Of a DNA stretch of 18,304 bases, positions 5,099-13,153 are shown piece after piece. The position numbers and the translations under genes were made by a program. The stretch lies in the NCBI GenBank assembly GCA_025350175.1, contig JANXYF010000170.1:1-18304 (forward strand), read 5' to 3'. The stretch comes from Nitrosopumilales archaeon. GTDB taxonomy: Archaea; Thermoproteota; Nitrososphaeria; Nitrososphaerales; Nitrosopumilaceae. The notes under the pieces were generated by a model. The model was not told the origin of the DNA, did not search any database, and saw only the letters and a list, made by a program, of their open reading frames with translations. Numbering within the stretch: the first letter of the stretch is position 1; every line of letters begins with the position of its first letter.

Positions 5099-6475
5099 AT
5101 GAATAAAAAAATTCTTGGTGTAATTTTCATAATTACAATATCAAGCCTTGTCATCATACCAATACACCCTGCTTTTGCAATGGGCCGGTTTCTTCAAATG
5201 CCAATCAGAGTTCAACATAATCCAACAATTTGTGCAATAGAACCACAGGCAAATCCAAAGTTTCCAATGGTGGGAAAACAATTGTTAGATGAAACAGAAT
5301 ATGCCGTACTAGATTGGAAAACAAAATTAAACCAAGGATTGGGTAGACATCTTGTTTGGAACATTAATCTAGAAAAAATTCCCCTTGAACAACAAAGAGA
5401 ATTTAACTATACCAAGTGTGATATTACAATTCATTATCTACCAGAGCCTGAAAAAAATTCTAATGGATTTATTGCAACTGGTATAACAATTCCAAATTTT
5501 GAGACGGGCAAGACCAATATTGAAATCTATTATTCAGACATACAGCCAAACTGGGAAAAAGTTGAATGGGTTGAAAATAACCAGATGTATTACACCTACG
5601 TTGACAAGCCACACTATACCGGCCTAGTTGCCACAAGTACCCAACTTGATTCAACAATCAGACATGAGATTGGACATTCATTAGGATTGGCACATTACAT
5701 TGTCCCATATGGCGAATTACAAAACATAGTCAATGGTTTAGAAGATATGCCTTCAATTATGATAGACACTGTCACGATTTTAGGCGTAAAACACTATGAT
5801 ATTACGCCCATAGATGTTGCAGAAATAAAAACAATCTATGGTGACGGTGGATTTGATAATCAGATACAGCCAAAATTTGGTTACCAGCGAGTTCACCAGT
5901 TGAGCATGGACAAGCAAACATATCAACCAGATGAAAGGATAATGTTAAACATCAACACAGATACATTTAATGAAAAATCATTTGCTGAGATTCTTACAAT
6001 TGACTCAAACAGTCACATTATAGAAAACTTTGGAGTTTCTAAATCGAATTTCACAGTCCCACTAAGTGACAAATATAAAAATGATGGAACGTATTGGGCA
6101 GAACTTCTCAATCCCATTACAGGCGATTTTGATTTTGTCAAATTTTCCATAGGATCTCAGCGTTTACAAATATCAAGTCCCTCACAGATATCATCACCTG
6201 TAAAGCCCACAATTCAAATTCCAAATTGGGTGAGAAGTAATGCCGGGTGGTGGGCAAAGGGGGCCATGACTGAGGATGATTTCATCAAGGGAATCCAGTA
6301 TTTGATACAACAAGGAATGGTGAAGATTCCACAGAGTCAGTTTAGTCAAATAAACCAGATTCCAAAATGGGTCAAGAACAATGCAGGGTGGTGGGCAGAT
6401 GGTAAAATATCAGATGATGACTTTGTCAACGGAATACAATACTTGACAAGTAATGGAATTATCAAAGTCAGATGA
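5099..6475 (+). CDS. Secreted matrixin-like zinc metalloprotease with C-terminal tandem repeats
   Basis: The 458-residue precursor has a signal peptide (1-27, ending PAFA). The catalytic domain covers about 30-255: the zinc motif HEIGHSLGLAH occupies 189-199, so H189, H193 and H199 bind zinc and E190 is the base. A methionine turn (PSIMID, M221) follows, and D-x-A-E-I-K-x-I-Y-G ends the domain as in M10A matrixins. A beta-sandwich-like segment follows (about 265-350, YQPDERIMLNI...). Two copies of the IPxWV-x-NAGWW repeat (374-411 and 421-458) close the protein. It should act outside the cell on proteins; the target is unknown. The precursor shows no obvious cysteine-switch propeptide. The repeat tail is shared with the exported proteins at 8949 and 16463. 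Confidence 0.9.
   Translation: MNKKILGVIFIITISSLVIIPIHPAFAMGRFLQMPIRVQHNPTICAIEPQANPKFPMVGKQLLDETEYAVLDWKTKLNQGLGRHLVWNINLEKIPLEQQREFNYTKCDITIHYLPEPEKNSNGFIATGITIPNFETGKTNIEIYYSDIQPNWEKVEWVENNQMYYTYVDKPHYTGLVATSTQLDSTIRHEIGHSLGLAHYIVPYGELQNIVNGLEDMPSIMIDTVTILGVKHYDITPIDVAEIKTIYGDGGFDNQIQPKFGYQRVHQLSMDKQTYQPDERIMLNINTDTFNEKSFAEILTIDSNSHIIENFGVSKSNFTVPLSDKYKNDGTYWAELLNPITGDFDFVKFSIGSQRLQISSPSQISSPVKPTIQIPNWVRSNAGWWAKGAMTEDDFIKGIQYLIQQGMVKIPQSQFSQINQIPKWVKNNAGWWADGKISDDDFVNGIQYLTSNGIIKVR
6218..6472 (+). repeat. Two-copy IPxWVxNNAGWW repeat module (metalloprotease tail)
   Basis: The encoded repeats start at residues 374 and 421 (47 residues apart). Each follows the pattern I-P-x-W-V-x-(N/S)-N-A-G-W-W, then an acidic D-D-F, then G-I-Q-Y-L, and ends G-(I/M)-(I/V). 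It is the most divergent of the three modules in this window. Confidence 0.85.
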
Positions 6476-6485
6476 TTTGTGAAGA

Positions 6486-6493
6486 GATAAATT
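6486..6493 (+). promoter_or_regulatory. TATA-like box for the gene at 6516
   Basis: GATAAATT is centred about 27 nt before ATG 6516. It overlaps the in-frame TTG at 6492, which argues against that TTG being the start. Confidence 0.45.
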
Positions 6494-6515
6494 GCAACAT
6501 TTTCAACTATACTCC

Positions 6516-6836
6516 ATGTCAGAATTAATCCACTATCAAATTCAGCAGCTAGTAGACAACGGTCAGACTGTCCAACTATCGTTAGTAGAAGATGTGCAGA
6601 CAGAGCCCGTCTCACAAAAACAGCTCATGCTTGATGCCATAAATCAAAAGCTAGACCCAGAACTTAGAGACCAGATTGCTCCATTTATCGAGGCAATACT
6701 TCAAGCCCAGCCTACCATTGCAATCAAAAGCTATGCACAAACATCCATTACTATCACAATGCCAAAAAGACGATACGAGAGAATGGGAAGTCCAGCTGTT
6801 GGTCAAAGACTAGAAATCAACATAAAAAAGATCTAG
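6516..6836 (+). CDS. Hypothetical protein, 106 aa
   Basis: No family is recognised. The protein is soluble: an N-terminal helical part ([21 protein letters not shown], then [16 protein letters not shown]) is followed by strands and a basic patch ([23 protein letters not shown]). The RRYERMGSP segment looks like a functional surface, possibly for nucleic acid or ribosome binding, but this is a guess. ATG 6516 is chosen over TTG 6492 because of the TATA-like box at 6486-6493. The UAG stop shares a CTAG tetranucleotide with the stop of the convergent gene, so the two transcripts must overlap. Confidence 0.65.
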   Translation: MSELIHYQIQQLVDNGQTVQLSLVEDVQTEPVSQKQLMLDAINQKLDPELRDQIAPFIEAILQAQPTIAIKSYAQTSITITMPKRRYERMGSPAVGQRLEINIKKI

Positions 6837-8863
6837 ACTAATTTTTCTATATCGGATACTGTCTCTAATGGAAGAGAACAGGTAAAGTCTTTGCAAACAT
6901 AGACCTTGGTTTTGTTATCATCAAATTCTTTTCCTGCAAAAAATTGTAACTGTTTTAGATTTTCAAGTTCTTCTTTTTTTGAAATCAAAACCAGAATTGC
7001 TTCGGGGATAAATTTTTTTGTCAGATAATTTTTGATTTCCGAATTTGATGAATTTATTACAGTGATCTCTAGTGGTTTTAACAAATACAAATACATTGCA
7101 TTTAGTAATTGTCCAAAACCAAACGGATTTTCTGCAGCCATCATGGCGAGTGACCCCATCACTTTGATGGAAATATCAAGATATTTTTTGTCCCCAGTAA
7201 TATGATATAGTCGTATCATCACTGCAGATGCTACAGAATTTCCAGAAGGTAGTGATAAATCATAGATATTCTTTGTTCGTATGATTAATTTTTCGTGATT
7301 GTCAGCAGTAAAGAAAAAGTTCTTAGCAGTCTCGTCCCAGAAATGCTCAAGCAAGTAATTTGCATAATATACTGCAAGGTCGAGATATTTTTTCAAGGGT
7401 CTAGTCTCAAAAAAATCAAGTAATGCACTTGCAAAATAAGCATAATCGTCCAAGTATGCCATAAGCTTTGACTGGCCATCCTTGTGCGTATGCAGTAATT
7501 GTCCATCTTTTGTTAGTTTATCCTCAATGAAATTGATACAGTTCTCTGCAGATTTTATAAAGTCAGGCTCATCAGTTACTCCATATCCCTTGACAAATGC
7601 CGAGATCATGAGAGAGTTCCAGCTAGTCATGATTTTATCATCTCTTCCAGGCACAACTCGCTTTGCTCTTACTGCAAAGAGTTTCTCCCTGCCTTGTTTT
7701 AATATCTGACTTACCTCAGACTCGGTCTTTCCAAAATGAAATGCAATAGAGGACAAATTCATGTTGTTGTACAATATCGTATGACCCTCAAAGTTTCCCC
7801 CGTCGGTTACGTCATAGTATAAACAAAATACATCAGAGTCTTTTCCTAAAATTTCTTGTATTTCTTTTTTCTTCCACACATAGAATTTTCCTTCTTCTCC
7901 TTCAGAATCTGCATCATATGCAGAATAAAATCCTCCTTCAGGAGATGTCATCTCCCGCATGATAAATCGTAGCGTAGATTTAATGACTTCAAGATATCGT
8001 GAGTCTTTTGAGATTTGATACGCTTCTGCATAAACTGGAGGAAGTAGTGCATTATCATACAGCATTTTTTCAAAGTGTGGAACAAGCCACCTTGCATCAG
8101 TAGAATATCTATGAAAACCACCACCAAGTTGGTCGTACATTCCACCATTTGCCATCTTGGTCAGTGTCTTGAAGACAAATTCTTGGAATTTGGCAATTCC
8201 AGATAATTTAGAATATCGCAGTAGAAAAGAAAGATTGGACGCATTTGGAAATTTGGGGGCTTGTCCAAATCCACCATTTGTCATATCTACAATAGATAAC
8301 AAGTTAACCGCGGCTTCATCAAGGATGGATTTTTCTAATTTTGATTCATGTGAAACAGATTCAGTTTTTTGTAAGCCATTTACAAAATTTTCTGCCGCTT
8401 GTTGTATATCATTAGGTTTTTCTTTCCAGGCTTGAGCAAGTTGCCGTACTACACTTCCAAATCCAGGTCTGCCGTAATTGTCAAGAGGTGGAAAATAGGT
8501 TCCTACATAAAATGGTCTTTGATCAGGTGTCAAAAATACACTAAGAGGCCAACCACCACTGCCAGTATTTAGCTGACATACTTTTTGATAAATGTCATCA
8601 ATGTCTGGCCTTTCTTCTCTATCTACTTTGATATTGACAAAAAACTCGTTCATGACTTGAGCGATATCCTCATTTTCAAACGATTCATGAGCCATCACAT
8701 GACACCAATGGCATGCACTATACCCAACACTGAGAAAAATTGGTTTGTTTTCTTGTTTTGCCTTGTTCAATGCCTCTTCTCCCCAGGGATACCACTGTAC
8801 TGGATTATGGGCATGCTGTAAAAGATACGGACTGGTTTCTTTTATCAGATGGTTAGACTGCAT
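6833..8863 (-). CDS. Thioredoxin-fold SPATA20/YyaL family protein
   Basis: At 676 residues this is a full-length member of the SPATA20/YyaL family (DUF255). The N-terminal thioredoxin-like domain (about 1-170) opens with the family hallmark [20 protein letters not shown] and holds a CHWC redox-type motif at residues 51-54, followed by DREERPDID and [12 protein letters not shown]. The remaining 500 residues form the expected (alpha/alpha)6 barrel related to N-acylglucosamine 2-epimerases, with [36 protein letters not shown] and [12 protein letters not shown] all present. The reaction of this family is not established; a thiol-redox or sugar-related role has been proposed. There is no signal peptide, so it is cytosolic. 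The gene stands alone and ends against the convergent gene. Confidence 0.93.
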   Translation of the reverse strand: MQSNHLIKETSPYLLQHAHNPVQWYPWGEEALNKAKQENKPIFLSVGYSACHWCHVMAHESFENEDIAQVMNEFFVNIKVDREERPDIDDIYQKVCQLNTGSGGWPLSVFLTPDQRPFYVGTYFPPLDNYGRPGFGSVVRQLAQAWKEKPNDIQQAAENFVNGLQKTESVSHESKLEKSILDEAAVNLLSIVDMTNGGFGQAPKFPNASNLSFLLRYSKLSGIAKFQEFVFKTLTKMANGGMYDQLGGGFHRYSTDARWLVPHFEKMLYDNALLPPVYAEAYQISKDSRYLEVIKSTLRFIMREMTSPEGGFYSAYDADSEGEEGKFYVWKKKEIQEILGKDSDVFCLYYDVTDGGNFEGHTILYNNMNLSSIAFHFGKTESEVSQILKQGREKLFAVRAKRVVPGRDDKIMTSWNSLMISAFVKGYGVTDEPDFIKSAENCINFIEDKLTKDGQLLHTHKDGQSKLMAYLDDYAYFASALLDFFETRPLKKYLDLAVYYANYLLEHFWDETAKNFFFTADNHEKLIIRTKNIYDLSLPSGNSVASAVMIRLYHITGDKKYLDISIKVMGSLAMMAAENPFGFGQLLNAMYLYLLKPLEITVINSSNSEIKNYLTKKFIPEAILVLISKKEELENLKQLQFFAGKEFDDNKTKVYVCKDFTCSLPLETVSDIEKLV

Positions 8864-8948
8864 GCATCATACAAGAAAATTACAGTATTTGTGTTGTTCT
8901 CTTTAACAGAAAGAAATAATGATCCCACGTAGACTTCAAGATTAAGTA

Positions 8949-9845
8949 ATGAAATTTAGAACCGAGTTTCTCATCATAGTAATGATAGTATTTTTTGTCA
9001 CATTACATACAGAATATGCATTTTCACAACAACCAAGTGCATGTCAGCCAAATACCATATGTGTACATCCAGGAGATATTCTGAAATATTCTGCCATGTT
9101 GGGAAGAGTCAATAGCTCTGATACATTTAGTTTTGGAGACATGTTAGACTCGAATCATATTCGAGTAATGGAACAAAGTCAAGCCAATGGCAGTGAAATT
9201 AAAAATTATACCATGATCCTTAGCCTAAAGACAGGCTATGCACAAAGTGAGCAAGACACTAGTGTTGTAAATCCATTTTTTACAGTACTTGCATCCCCAA
9301 TTACTTATGATGCCACAGATACATCTCTTATCCAAGCAGTTGTAGACTTTAATGGATTCAAGAGAACAGCCCTTGTCGCATTACATTCTAGTCAAAACAG
9401 CACATCCAAAACCGAATACGATATTGAGACTGGAGTTTTGCTAGAAAGACACACTTCAGATATTATTACAATTGGAGATAGAGACAGGATTGTATCTTTT
9501 ACCGATAAACTGATTGATACCAATATCATAAATTCAGATTCTTCTGGGGTTCAAGCTGCTTTGACAAATACTGCCATTTCTATACCAAGCTGGGTTAAAA
9601 ACAACGCCAAATACTGGCATGATAGTGCAATTGATGATTCTACATTTGCACAGGGGATTCAGTACATGATAAAACAAGGAATCATTACAATCCCACCAAC
9701 ACAGAGTGGTCAGGCAAACTCAGGTATCACAATTCCAGCTTGGGTCAAAAATAATGCAGGCTATTGGGCAACAGGCGACATTGATGATGCTACATTTGTC
9801 AAAGGAGTACAGTATCTAATCACTGCTGGAATCATCCAGCCATAA
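8949..9845 (+). CDS. Secreted protein with repeat tail, 298 aa
   Basis: A signal peptide (1-26, ending YAFS) leads into a mature domain of about 180 residues of unknown family. It begins with two nearby cysteines (C32, C38), is beta-rich and carries several N-x-S/T sites (NSS, NGS, NYT, NST), fitting a glycosylated surface protein. Two repeats of the IPxWVKNNAxxW type form the tail (212-249 and 262-298, 50 residues apart). The tail-coding DNA is about 88% identical by hand count to that of the gene at 16463, whereas the mature N-terminal domains appear unrelated. The protein is probably exposed at the cell surface, with the repeats as binding or anchoring elements; that role is inferred. Confidence 0.8.
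   Translation: MKFRTEFLIIVMIVFFVTLHTEYAFSQQPSACQPNTICVHPGDILKYSAMLGRVNSSDTFSFGDMLDSNHIRVMEQSQANGSEIKNYTMILSLKTGYAQSEQDTSVVNPFFTVLASPITYDATDTSLIQAVVDFNGFKRTALVALHSSQNSTSKTEYDIETGVLLERHTSDIITIGDRDRIVSFTDKLIDTNIINSDSSGVQAALTNTAISIPSWVKNNAKYWHDSAIDDSTFAQGIQYMIKQGIITIPPTQSGQANSGITIPAWVKNNAGYWATGDIDDATFVKGVQYLITAGIIQP
9582..9842 (+). repeat. IPxWVKNNAxxW two-repeat module, copy shared with 16901-17161
   Basis: This 261-nt segment codes the tail of the protein at 8949. It aligns without gaps with 16901-17161; I count about 32 differences, most of them silent. Confidence 0.85.
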
Positions 9846-9861
9846 GCACAACTTTACACTA

Positions 9862-9874
9862 GATTAAATTAAAT
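9862..9874 (+). promoter_or_regulatory. TATA-like region for the Cys-rich gene at 9897
   Basis: GATTAAATTAAAT is centred about 28 nt before ATG 9897 and is separated by only 16 nt from the preceding gene's stop. Confidence 0.4.
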
Positions 9875-9896
9875 AAAACAAGAAAAGGTTGGAATT

Positions 9897-10049
9897 ATGA
9901 ATTGCAAGAGATGCCATCACACAAGTGATGCACATATACCATCTCAAGAAAGTACATCACTTGTAAAATTTGGAAAGTGTCTTGTTAAAACTTGCTTTTG
10001 TAAACAATTTGTAGAACCTATTGAAGAGATTGATGATGAGCTGATCTAA
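9897..10049 (+). CDS. Small Cys-rich protein, 50 aa, putative zinc binder
   Basis: The 50-residue product begins MNCKRCHHTSDAHIP. C3, C6, H7 and H8 form one cluster and C28, C33 and C35 (GKCLVKTCFCK) a second, a plausible single zinc site. The C-terminus is acidic (EEIDDELI). It is cytosolic, with no signal peptide. Its stop lies 5 nt from the stop of the convergent gene at 10055. The ATG start, the TATA-like region at leaderless distance and the Cys/His clustering support a real gene, but no homologue is recognised and the function is unknown. Confidence 0.55.
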   Translation: MNCKRCHHTSDAHIPSQESTSLVKFGKCLVKTCFCKQFVEPIEEIDDELI

Positions 10050-10054
10050 GTTGT

Positions 10055-10954
10055 TTATCCACTATTGACGCCAACTGCTTCTGAAAGAGACTTTGTCTTT
10101 GTATGATTAGAAGTGGTGGCATTAGACGAATGAGTTATAATTACATTTCCATTAATCCCCAGATTATCTGTAGTGGTGCCAGTTGATTTACCAGACATTG
10201 TGGTATTTTGTGTTACATGCGTTGTATTTGTCACAGGAGGCAATACAACTGGAGCTAGTGGCGGAGGTATCATCTTTGCAGGCATTAATTTAATCTGGTT
10301 AATATTTTCAGACACTGTCACAGGATCATAGTTTGAGCCAAGTATCTGTTTTAGATTATCATCAAATGATGGAGTAAATGTGAGTATTTGGATTTGTGTA
10401 TCAACATTTGCAGAACTATACCTTGCAGAATCATTTACTGCAGCGCCAAGTAATGCATCAAGTGTTTGTGGGGCAAGCCTTGCACCAACAGGCATCATAG
10501 TATTAAAAGACACTACGTCATATCCAGAGGTAGGAGTCATTGCATAGACTTCAGCAAAAGAAATTGATTGCGTATTATTTGCAACGGATTTATCAAAGAT
10601 TAGAACTTGGCCTTTCTTACCATTATAATCTGGGGTATGTTGATCTTTTAGTTTTTCTGCATCTTCTAAGTTATTCGCATGGTCCAAGAGTTGGATCTTG
10701 GCACCAATTGGTTGGGTGTAATCAAACGCGACAACATCATAACCACTCTTTGGTGTCATAGAATCAATCTCTTGTTTTGCCATTATATCACCTGAGAAAT
10801 GGTAATTGCCACCTATGAACAAGATAAGCAGGCCTATGAGAACTAACGATACTGAAATTACAATCAAAGAATAGCCAACCTTTCTGTAATTGTGAGGATT
10901 CTTGTCTTTTACAACAGGTTTGGATTTATCTGACGGCTCGTTAGGAGTGGACAA
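10055..10954 (-). CDS. Membrane-anchored protein with internal duplication, 299 aa
   Basis: A hydrophilic N-terminus (1-26) precedes one membrane helix (27-49, VGYSLIVISVSLVLIGLLIL). The outer part contains two copies of a roughly 60-residue unit: residues 62-121 start EIDSMTPKSGYDVVAF and 135-193 start EVYAMTPTSGYDVVSF, and both continue with P-(I/V)-G-A-(K/R). The C-terminal 80 residues are Pro-, Thr- and Ser-rich with many N-x-S/T sites (NTT, NTT, NAT, NHT), typical of a glycosylated stalk. No enzyme motif is seen. The TTG start is supported by a TATA-like GATTAAA on the minus strand (10981-10987); a small inverted repeat (10954-10969) covers the start codon. The function is unknown; a surface or sensing role is inferred. 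Confidence 0.75.
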   Translation of the reverse strand: MSTPNEPSDKSKPVVKDKNPHNYRKVGYSLIVISVSLVLIGLLILFIGGNYHFSGDIMAKQEIDSMTPKSGYDVVAFDYTQPIGAKIQLLDHANNLEDAEKLKDQHTPDYNGKKGQVLIFDKSVANNTQSISFAEVYAMTPTSGYDVVSFNTMMPVGARLAPQTLDALLGAAVNDSARYSSANVDTQIQILTFTPSFDDNLKQILGSNYDPVTVSENINQIKLMPAKMIPPPLAPVVLPPVTNTTHVTQNTTMSGKSTGTTTDNLGINGNVIITHSSNATTSNHTKTKSLSEAVGVNSG

Positions 10955-11040
10955 TTGTTTCCCAACAATGGGTGGCGGAATTTAATCTTTTATTGTTTAT
11001 CAAATAGCACACCAATCAGGGGTTTTTAAAGTTCCAGCAT

Positions 11041-11274
11041 CTATTTCTTGACCTGATCCATTTTGAAGATCTGGATTGTAAGTAAATCTAGCGCTTTTCT
11101 GAGATGCTCAGATTCATCAACAAAATGTTTTTGATTTTCTGTGAGTACCTTTAGTATTCCAATTAGTGACTTTTTCTCACGGTCAGTGGTAGATGCCTCT
11201 AGTGCGTCTATTTTAGAAATTAGCACATCAAGTTCTTTTTTAAGTTCAGATCCATGAGATTTGGTCTTGTCCAT
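11041..11274 (-). CDS. Small coiled-coil protein, 77 aa
   Basis: The whole protein is predicted helix with heptad spacing of Leu and Ile (LKKELDVLISKIDALEAS, then KKSLIGILKVLTENQ and HLRKALDLLTIQIFKMD). It has no Cys and no Pro, is highly charged and soluble, and probably forms a coiled-coil dimer or trimer. It is divergently transcribed from the RidA-family gene, from a promoter that nearly touches the RidA one (11296-11303 versus 11307-11315). No family is recognised and no partner is evident. Confidence 0.7.
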   Translation of the reverse strand: MDKTKSHGSELKKELDVLISKIDALEASTTDREKKSLIGILKVLTENQKHFVDESEHLRKALDLLTIQIFKMDQVKK

Positions 11275-11295
11275 TGAATTGATTTTACTTTATAC

Positions 11296-11315
11296 AATAT
11301 ATGAACATATTAAAA
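11296..11315. promoter_or_regulatory. Back-to-back TATA boxes of a divergent promoter
   Basis: On the minus strand CATATATT (11296-11303) is about 25 nt before ATG 11274. On the plus strand ATATTAAAA (11307-11315) is about 29 nt before ATG 11340. The boxes are only 3 nt apart, so initiation complexes on the two sides should compete for access. Confidence 0.5.
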
Positions 11316-11339
11316 TCAAGGCAGGATACAAAACATATC

Positions 11340-11795
11340 ATGATTGAAGAAAAACTTGCTACATTAAACATTACACTTCCAACTCCTCCAAAACCGGCAG
11401 GCTCTTACATTCCAGTAGTAAAAACAGGTAACTTGGTATTTGTTTCAGGACAAATTCCCATAAAAGACGGACAGGTACAGTTCAAGGGTCAAGTCCCTAC
11501 AAGCATATCAGTTGAAGATGCTCAAAAAGCTGCAAAGCTATGCATAATCAATGTCTTGGCTCAGTTAAAATCTGAACTTGGAACACTAGATAAAATTTCA
11601 AGAATAGTCCGAGTTTCAGGATTTGTCAGTAGTTCTCAAGAATTTTATGAGCATCCAAAGATAATCAATGCCGCGTCTGATCTTCTTTTTGAAATCTTTG
11701 GTGAAAAAGGAAAACATGCAAGAATTGCAATGGGAGTTGCAAGTTTGCCGCTAAATTCTGCAGTTGAAATAGATTTAATCGCAGAAATTATTTGA
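11340..11795 (+). CDS. RidA family (YjgF/YER057c/UK114) protein
   Basis: The 151-residue protein fits the longer RidA subfamily: PAGSYIPVVKTGNLVFVSGQIP near residues 19-40, VEDAQKAAKLCIINVLAQLKSELG in the middle, and the C-terminal VSGFV, QPK-like HPKIINAASDLL and FGEKGKHARIAMGVASLPL with the arginine after KHA. RidA enzymes hydrolyse reactive enamine or imine intermediates formed by PLP-dependent dehydratases, protecting other PLP enzymes; members of this longer subgroup are less well studied, so the substrate is uncertain. It works in the cytosol, normally as a trimer. ATG 11340 is chosen over ATG 11301 because family homology begins there and the TATA box at 11307-11315 fits. The stop overlaps the convergent DHH gene by 8 nt. 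Confidence 0.92.
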   Translation: MIEEKLATLNITLPTPPKPAGSYIPVVKTGNLVFVSGQIPIKDGQVQFKGQVPTSISVEDAQKAAKLCIINVLAQLKSELGTLDKISRIVRVSGFVSSSQEFYEHPKIINAASDLLFEIFGEKGKHARIAMGVASLPLNSAVEIDLIAEII

Positions 11796-12768
11796 GTTTG
11801 GCATTAAACTTTTTGAGAAATAGACCAATCTTTTCTTTTGGGATTACTGCACCACATGCTTTATCGTGTCCACCACCAGAACCGCCAAGTTCTGTTGCCA
11901 ATTGATTTACAATTCTTCCAAGATGTATCTTGCATGTTCGTGAGCCTCTAACAGAGACTGCGTATATTCCAGGTTCTTCCCTTAATTTGTAGGCCACTCC
12001 AACTTCTTTTCCTGACAATCCTAAAACAAAGTTTACGGCCATACTTGCACCAGAGTCTTTGACTTCCATGTAGGACAAATTTTTCATCTTCTTCATGTTG
12101 TCCTTGACTTTTTGTATAACTCCAGATATTCTTTCAGCTTGTACACTTACAAACTCAAATACATTGGGAATTGCATGTGGGTATTTTGAACCGCTTAGCT
12201 CATCAACAAGATATAACAAATATTCAGGATCTTTTTGGTGACTGGTAATTGTAAATGTAAGAGTGGTTGCTTCTAGTAATACAAACTGTCTGTCAAATCT
12301 TTGTAGTTGTGCAGAACCAATAGGTCTGTTTTCCATATAGTCTGTAACTGCTGCGCATGCTGCCAAGAACGAACCATAGTCATCAAGTTTTGATTTGAAT
12401 GCATTATACACTTGAACTGTGGTACATTCGTTAATGGTGTGAATTAGTTTTACCTTCATTGCCTTGATCTTCTTTTTGATTGGCTCTTCGATGTCATGAT
12501 GATCAATGTATGTAATTGCCACCTTTTTCTTTCGTAATGCCTTGAGCAGGTCTATGAATTGATCCTGATTTGATTTGCTCAGTCCAAGGTCACAGATATA
12601 CAAGTTCTTTAATTTTTCATCATTTTTTAGAGATTCAAGTTCATTCATCAGTCCAGGATAATCAACAAGCTTTGTCTCGCCACCAAATGCTTTACGAATT
12701 AGGGATGCAGCACCTATTCCATCAGCATCTTCTTTATGAGAAACACAAACAGTTCTTGTTCTTGCCAT
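11788..12768 (-). CDS. DHH/DHHA1 family phosphoesterase
   Basis: The 326-residue protein shows all the DHH landmarks: H11 with D14 and D16 (SHKEDADGIG, motif I), D60 (YICDLG), the DHH triad 89-91 (YIDHHD), D143 (AAVTDY) and a C-terminal DHHA1 domain with GGSGGGHDKACGA at 295-307 and RGSR at 275-278. These residues bind two Mn or Mg ions and the phosphate in RecJ-like exonucleases, nanoRNases and c-di-AMP phosphodiesterases. At this length it lacks the extra domains of full RecJ, so a small-oligonucleotide or nucleotide phosphodiesterase is likely; the exact substrate cannot be read. It has its own TATA-like box (12793-12802 on the minus strand) although another minus gene lies just upstream. 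Confidence 0.93.
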   Translation of the reverse strand: MARTRTVCVSHKEDADGIGAASLIRKAFGGETKLVDYPGLMNELESLKNDEKLKNLYICDLGLSKSNQDQFIDLLKALRKKKVAITYIDHHDIEEPIKKKIKAMKVKLIHTINECTTVQVYNAFKSKLDDYGSFLAACAAVTDYMENRPIGSAQLQRFDRQFVLLEATTLTFTITSHQKDPEYLLYLVDELSGSKYPHAIPNVFEFVSVQAERISGVIQKVKDNMKKMKNLSYMEVKDSGASMAVNFVLGLSGKEVGVAYKLREEPGIYAVSVRGSRTCKIHLGRIVNQLATELGGSGGGHDKACGAVIPKEKIGLFLKKFNAKLK

Positions 12769-12792
12769 GGATTATTGACGGGATAGGACACC

Positions 12793-12802
12793 CTCATTTA
12801 AA
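12793..12802 (-). promoter_or_regulatory. TATA-like box for the DHH gene
   Basis: Reads AGTTTAAATG on the minus strand, about 29 nt before ATG 12768 and just past the stop codon of the preceding gene (12803-12805). Confidence 0.4.
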
Positions 12803-13033
12803 CTAAAAAACAGGCTTTGTTTTCTTTAAGCTCATGTATGTCTTAAATTCTGCAACTAGTGTCTGGTGACCTTTGACATCTTGCAATACAACACAATACA
12901 TGTCATAAAATGAAATTCCCAGAAGTTGAGACTCTCTGTCAAGTGTGGCAATCTCTTCCAAGACTCGCGGGTCTTTGGTTTCCACTACAAAATTGTCCAC
13001 TAGACGGATAAATTCATCATCCCACTGGCTCAT
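12803..13033 (-). CDS. Small protein, paralogue of the one at 14382, upstream flank of citrate synthase
   Basis: The 76-residue acidic protein (MSQWDDEFIRLVDNFVVE...) is helical, with the core IATLDRESQLLGISFYDMYCVVLQ. The same pattern occurs in the protein at 14382-14588 (LKWIDGEAQKRGITFYEMVFHVLH): D, E, Q, G-I, F-Y, M and V-L match in order without gaps. The two genes sit on either side of citrate synthase, both on the minus strand, so the arrangement looks like a duplicated gene bracketing it. ATG 13033 is chosen; TTG 13042 is in frame but too close to the TATA-like AATTATAG (13059-13066, minus strand). Function unknown; no metal or enzyme motif is visible. Confidence 0.7.
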   Translation of the reverse strand: MSQWDDEFIRLVDNFVVETKDPRVLEEIATLDRESQLLGISFYDMYCVVLQDVKGHQTLVAEFKTYMSLKKTKPVF

Positions 13034-13058
13034 TTCTACCAATTTATGACAAATTTTG

Positions 13059-13132
13059 CTATAATTACCAAAGTTACAATATTAGACCTAGTGCTTAATT
13101 TTTTATTCCCAAAATTAGTAATAATTTAATAC
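13059..13132. promoter_or_regulatory. Divergent promoters between the small gene and citrate synthase
   Basis: On the minus strand, AATTATAG at 13059-13066 serves the small gene at 13033. On the plus strand, TTTAATAC at 13125-13132 is centred about 25 nt before GTG 13154, which marks that GTG as the citrate synthase start rather than TTG 13145. Confidence 0.5.
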
Positions 13133-13153
13133 GTATTTTTTCTATTGTTACCC

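Noticed and set aside
6218..6472. PEFG-CTERM or LPXTG-like sorting signal at the protease C-terminus
   Set aside because: The protein ends within the repeat (GIIKVR), with no PEFG motif and no terminal membrane helix; the same holds for the other two repeat-tail proteins.
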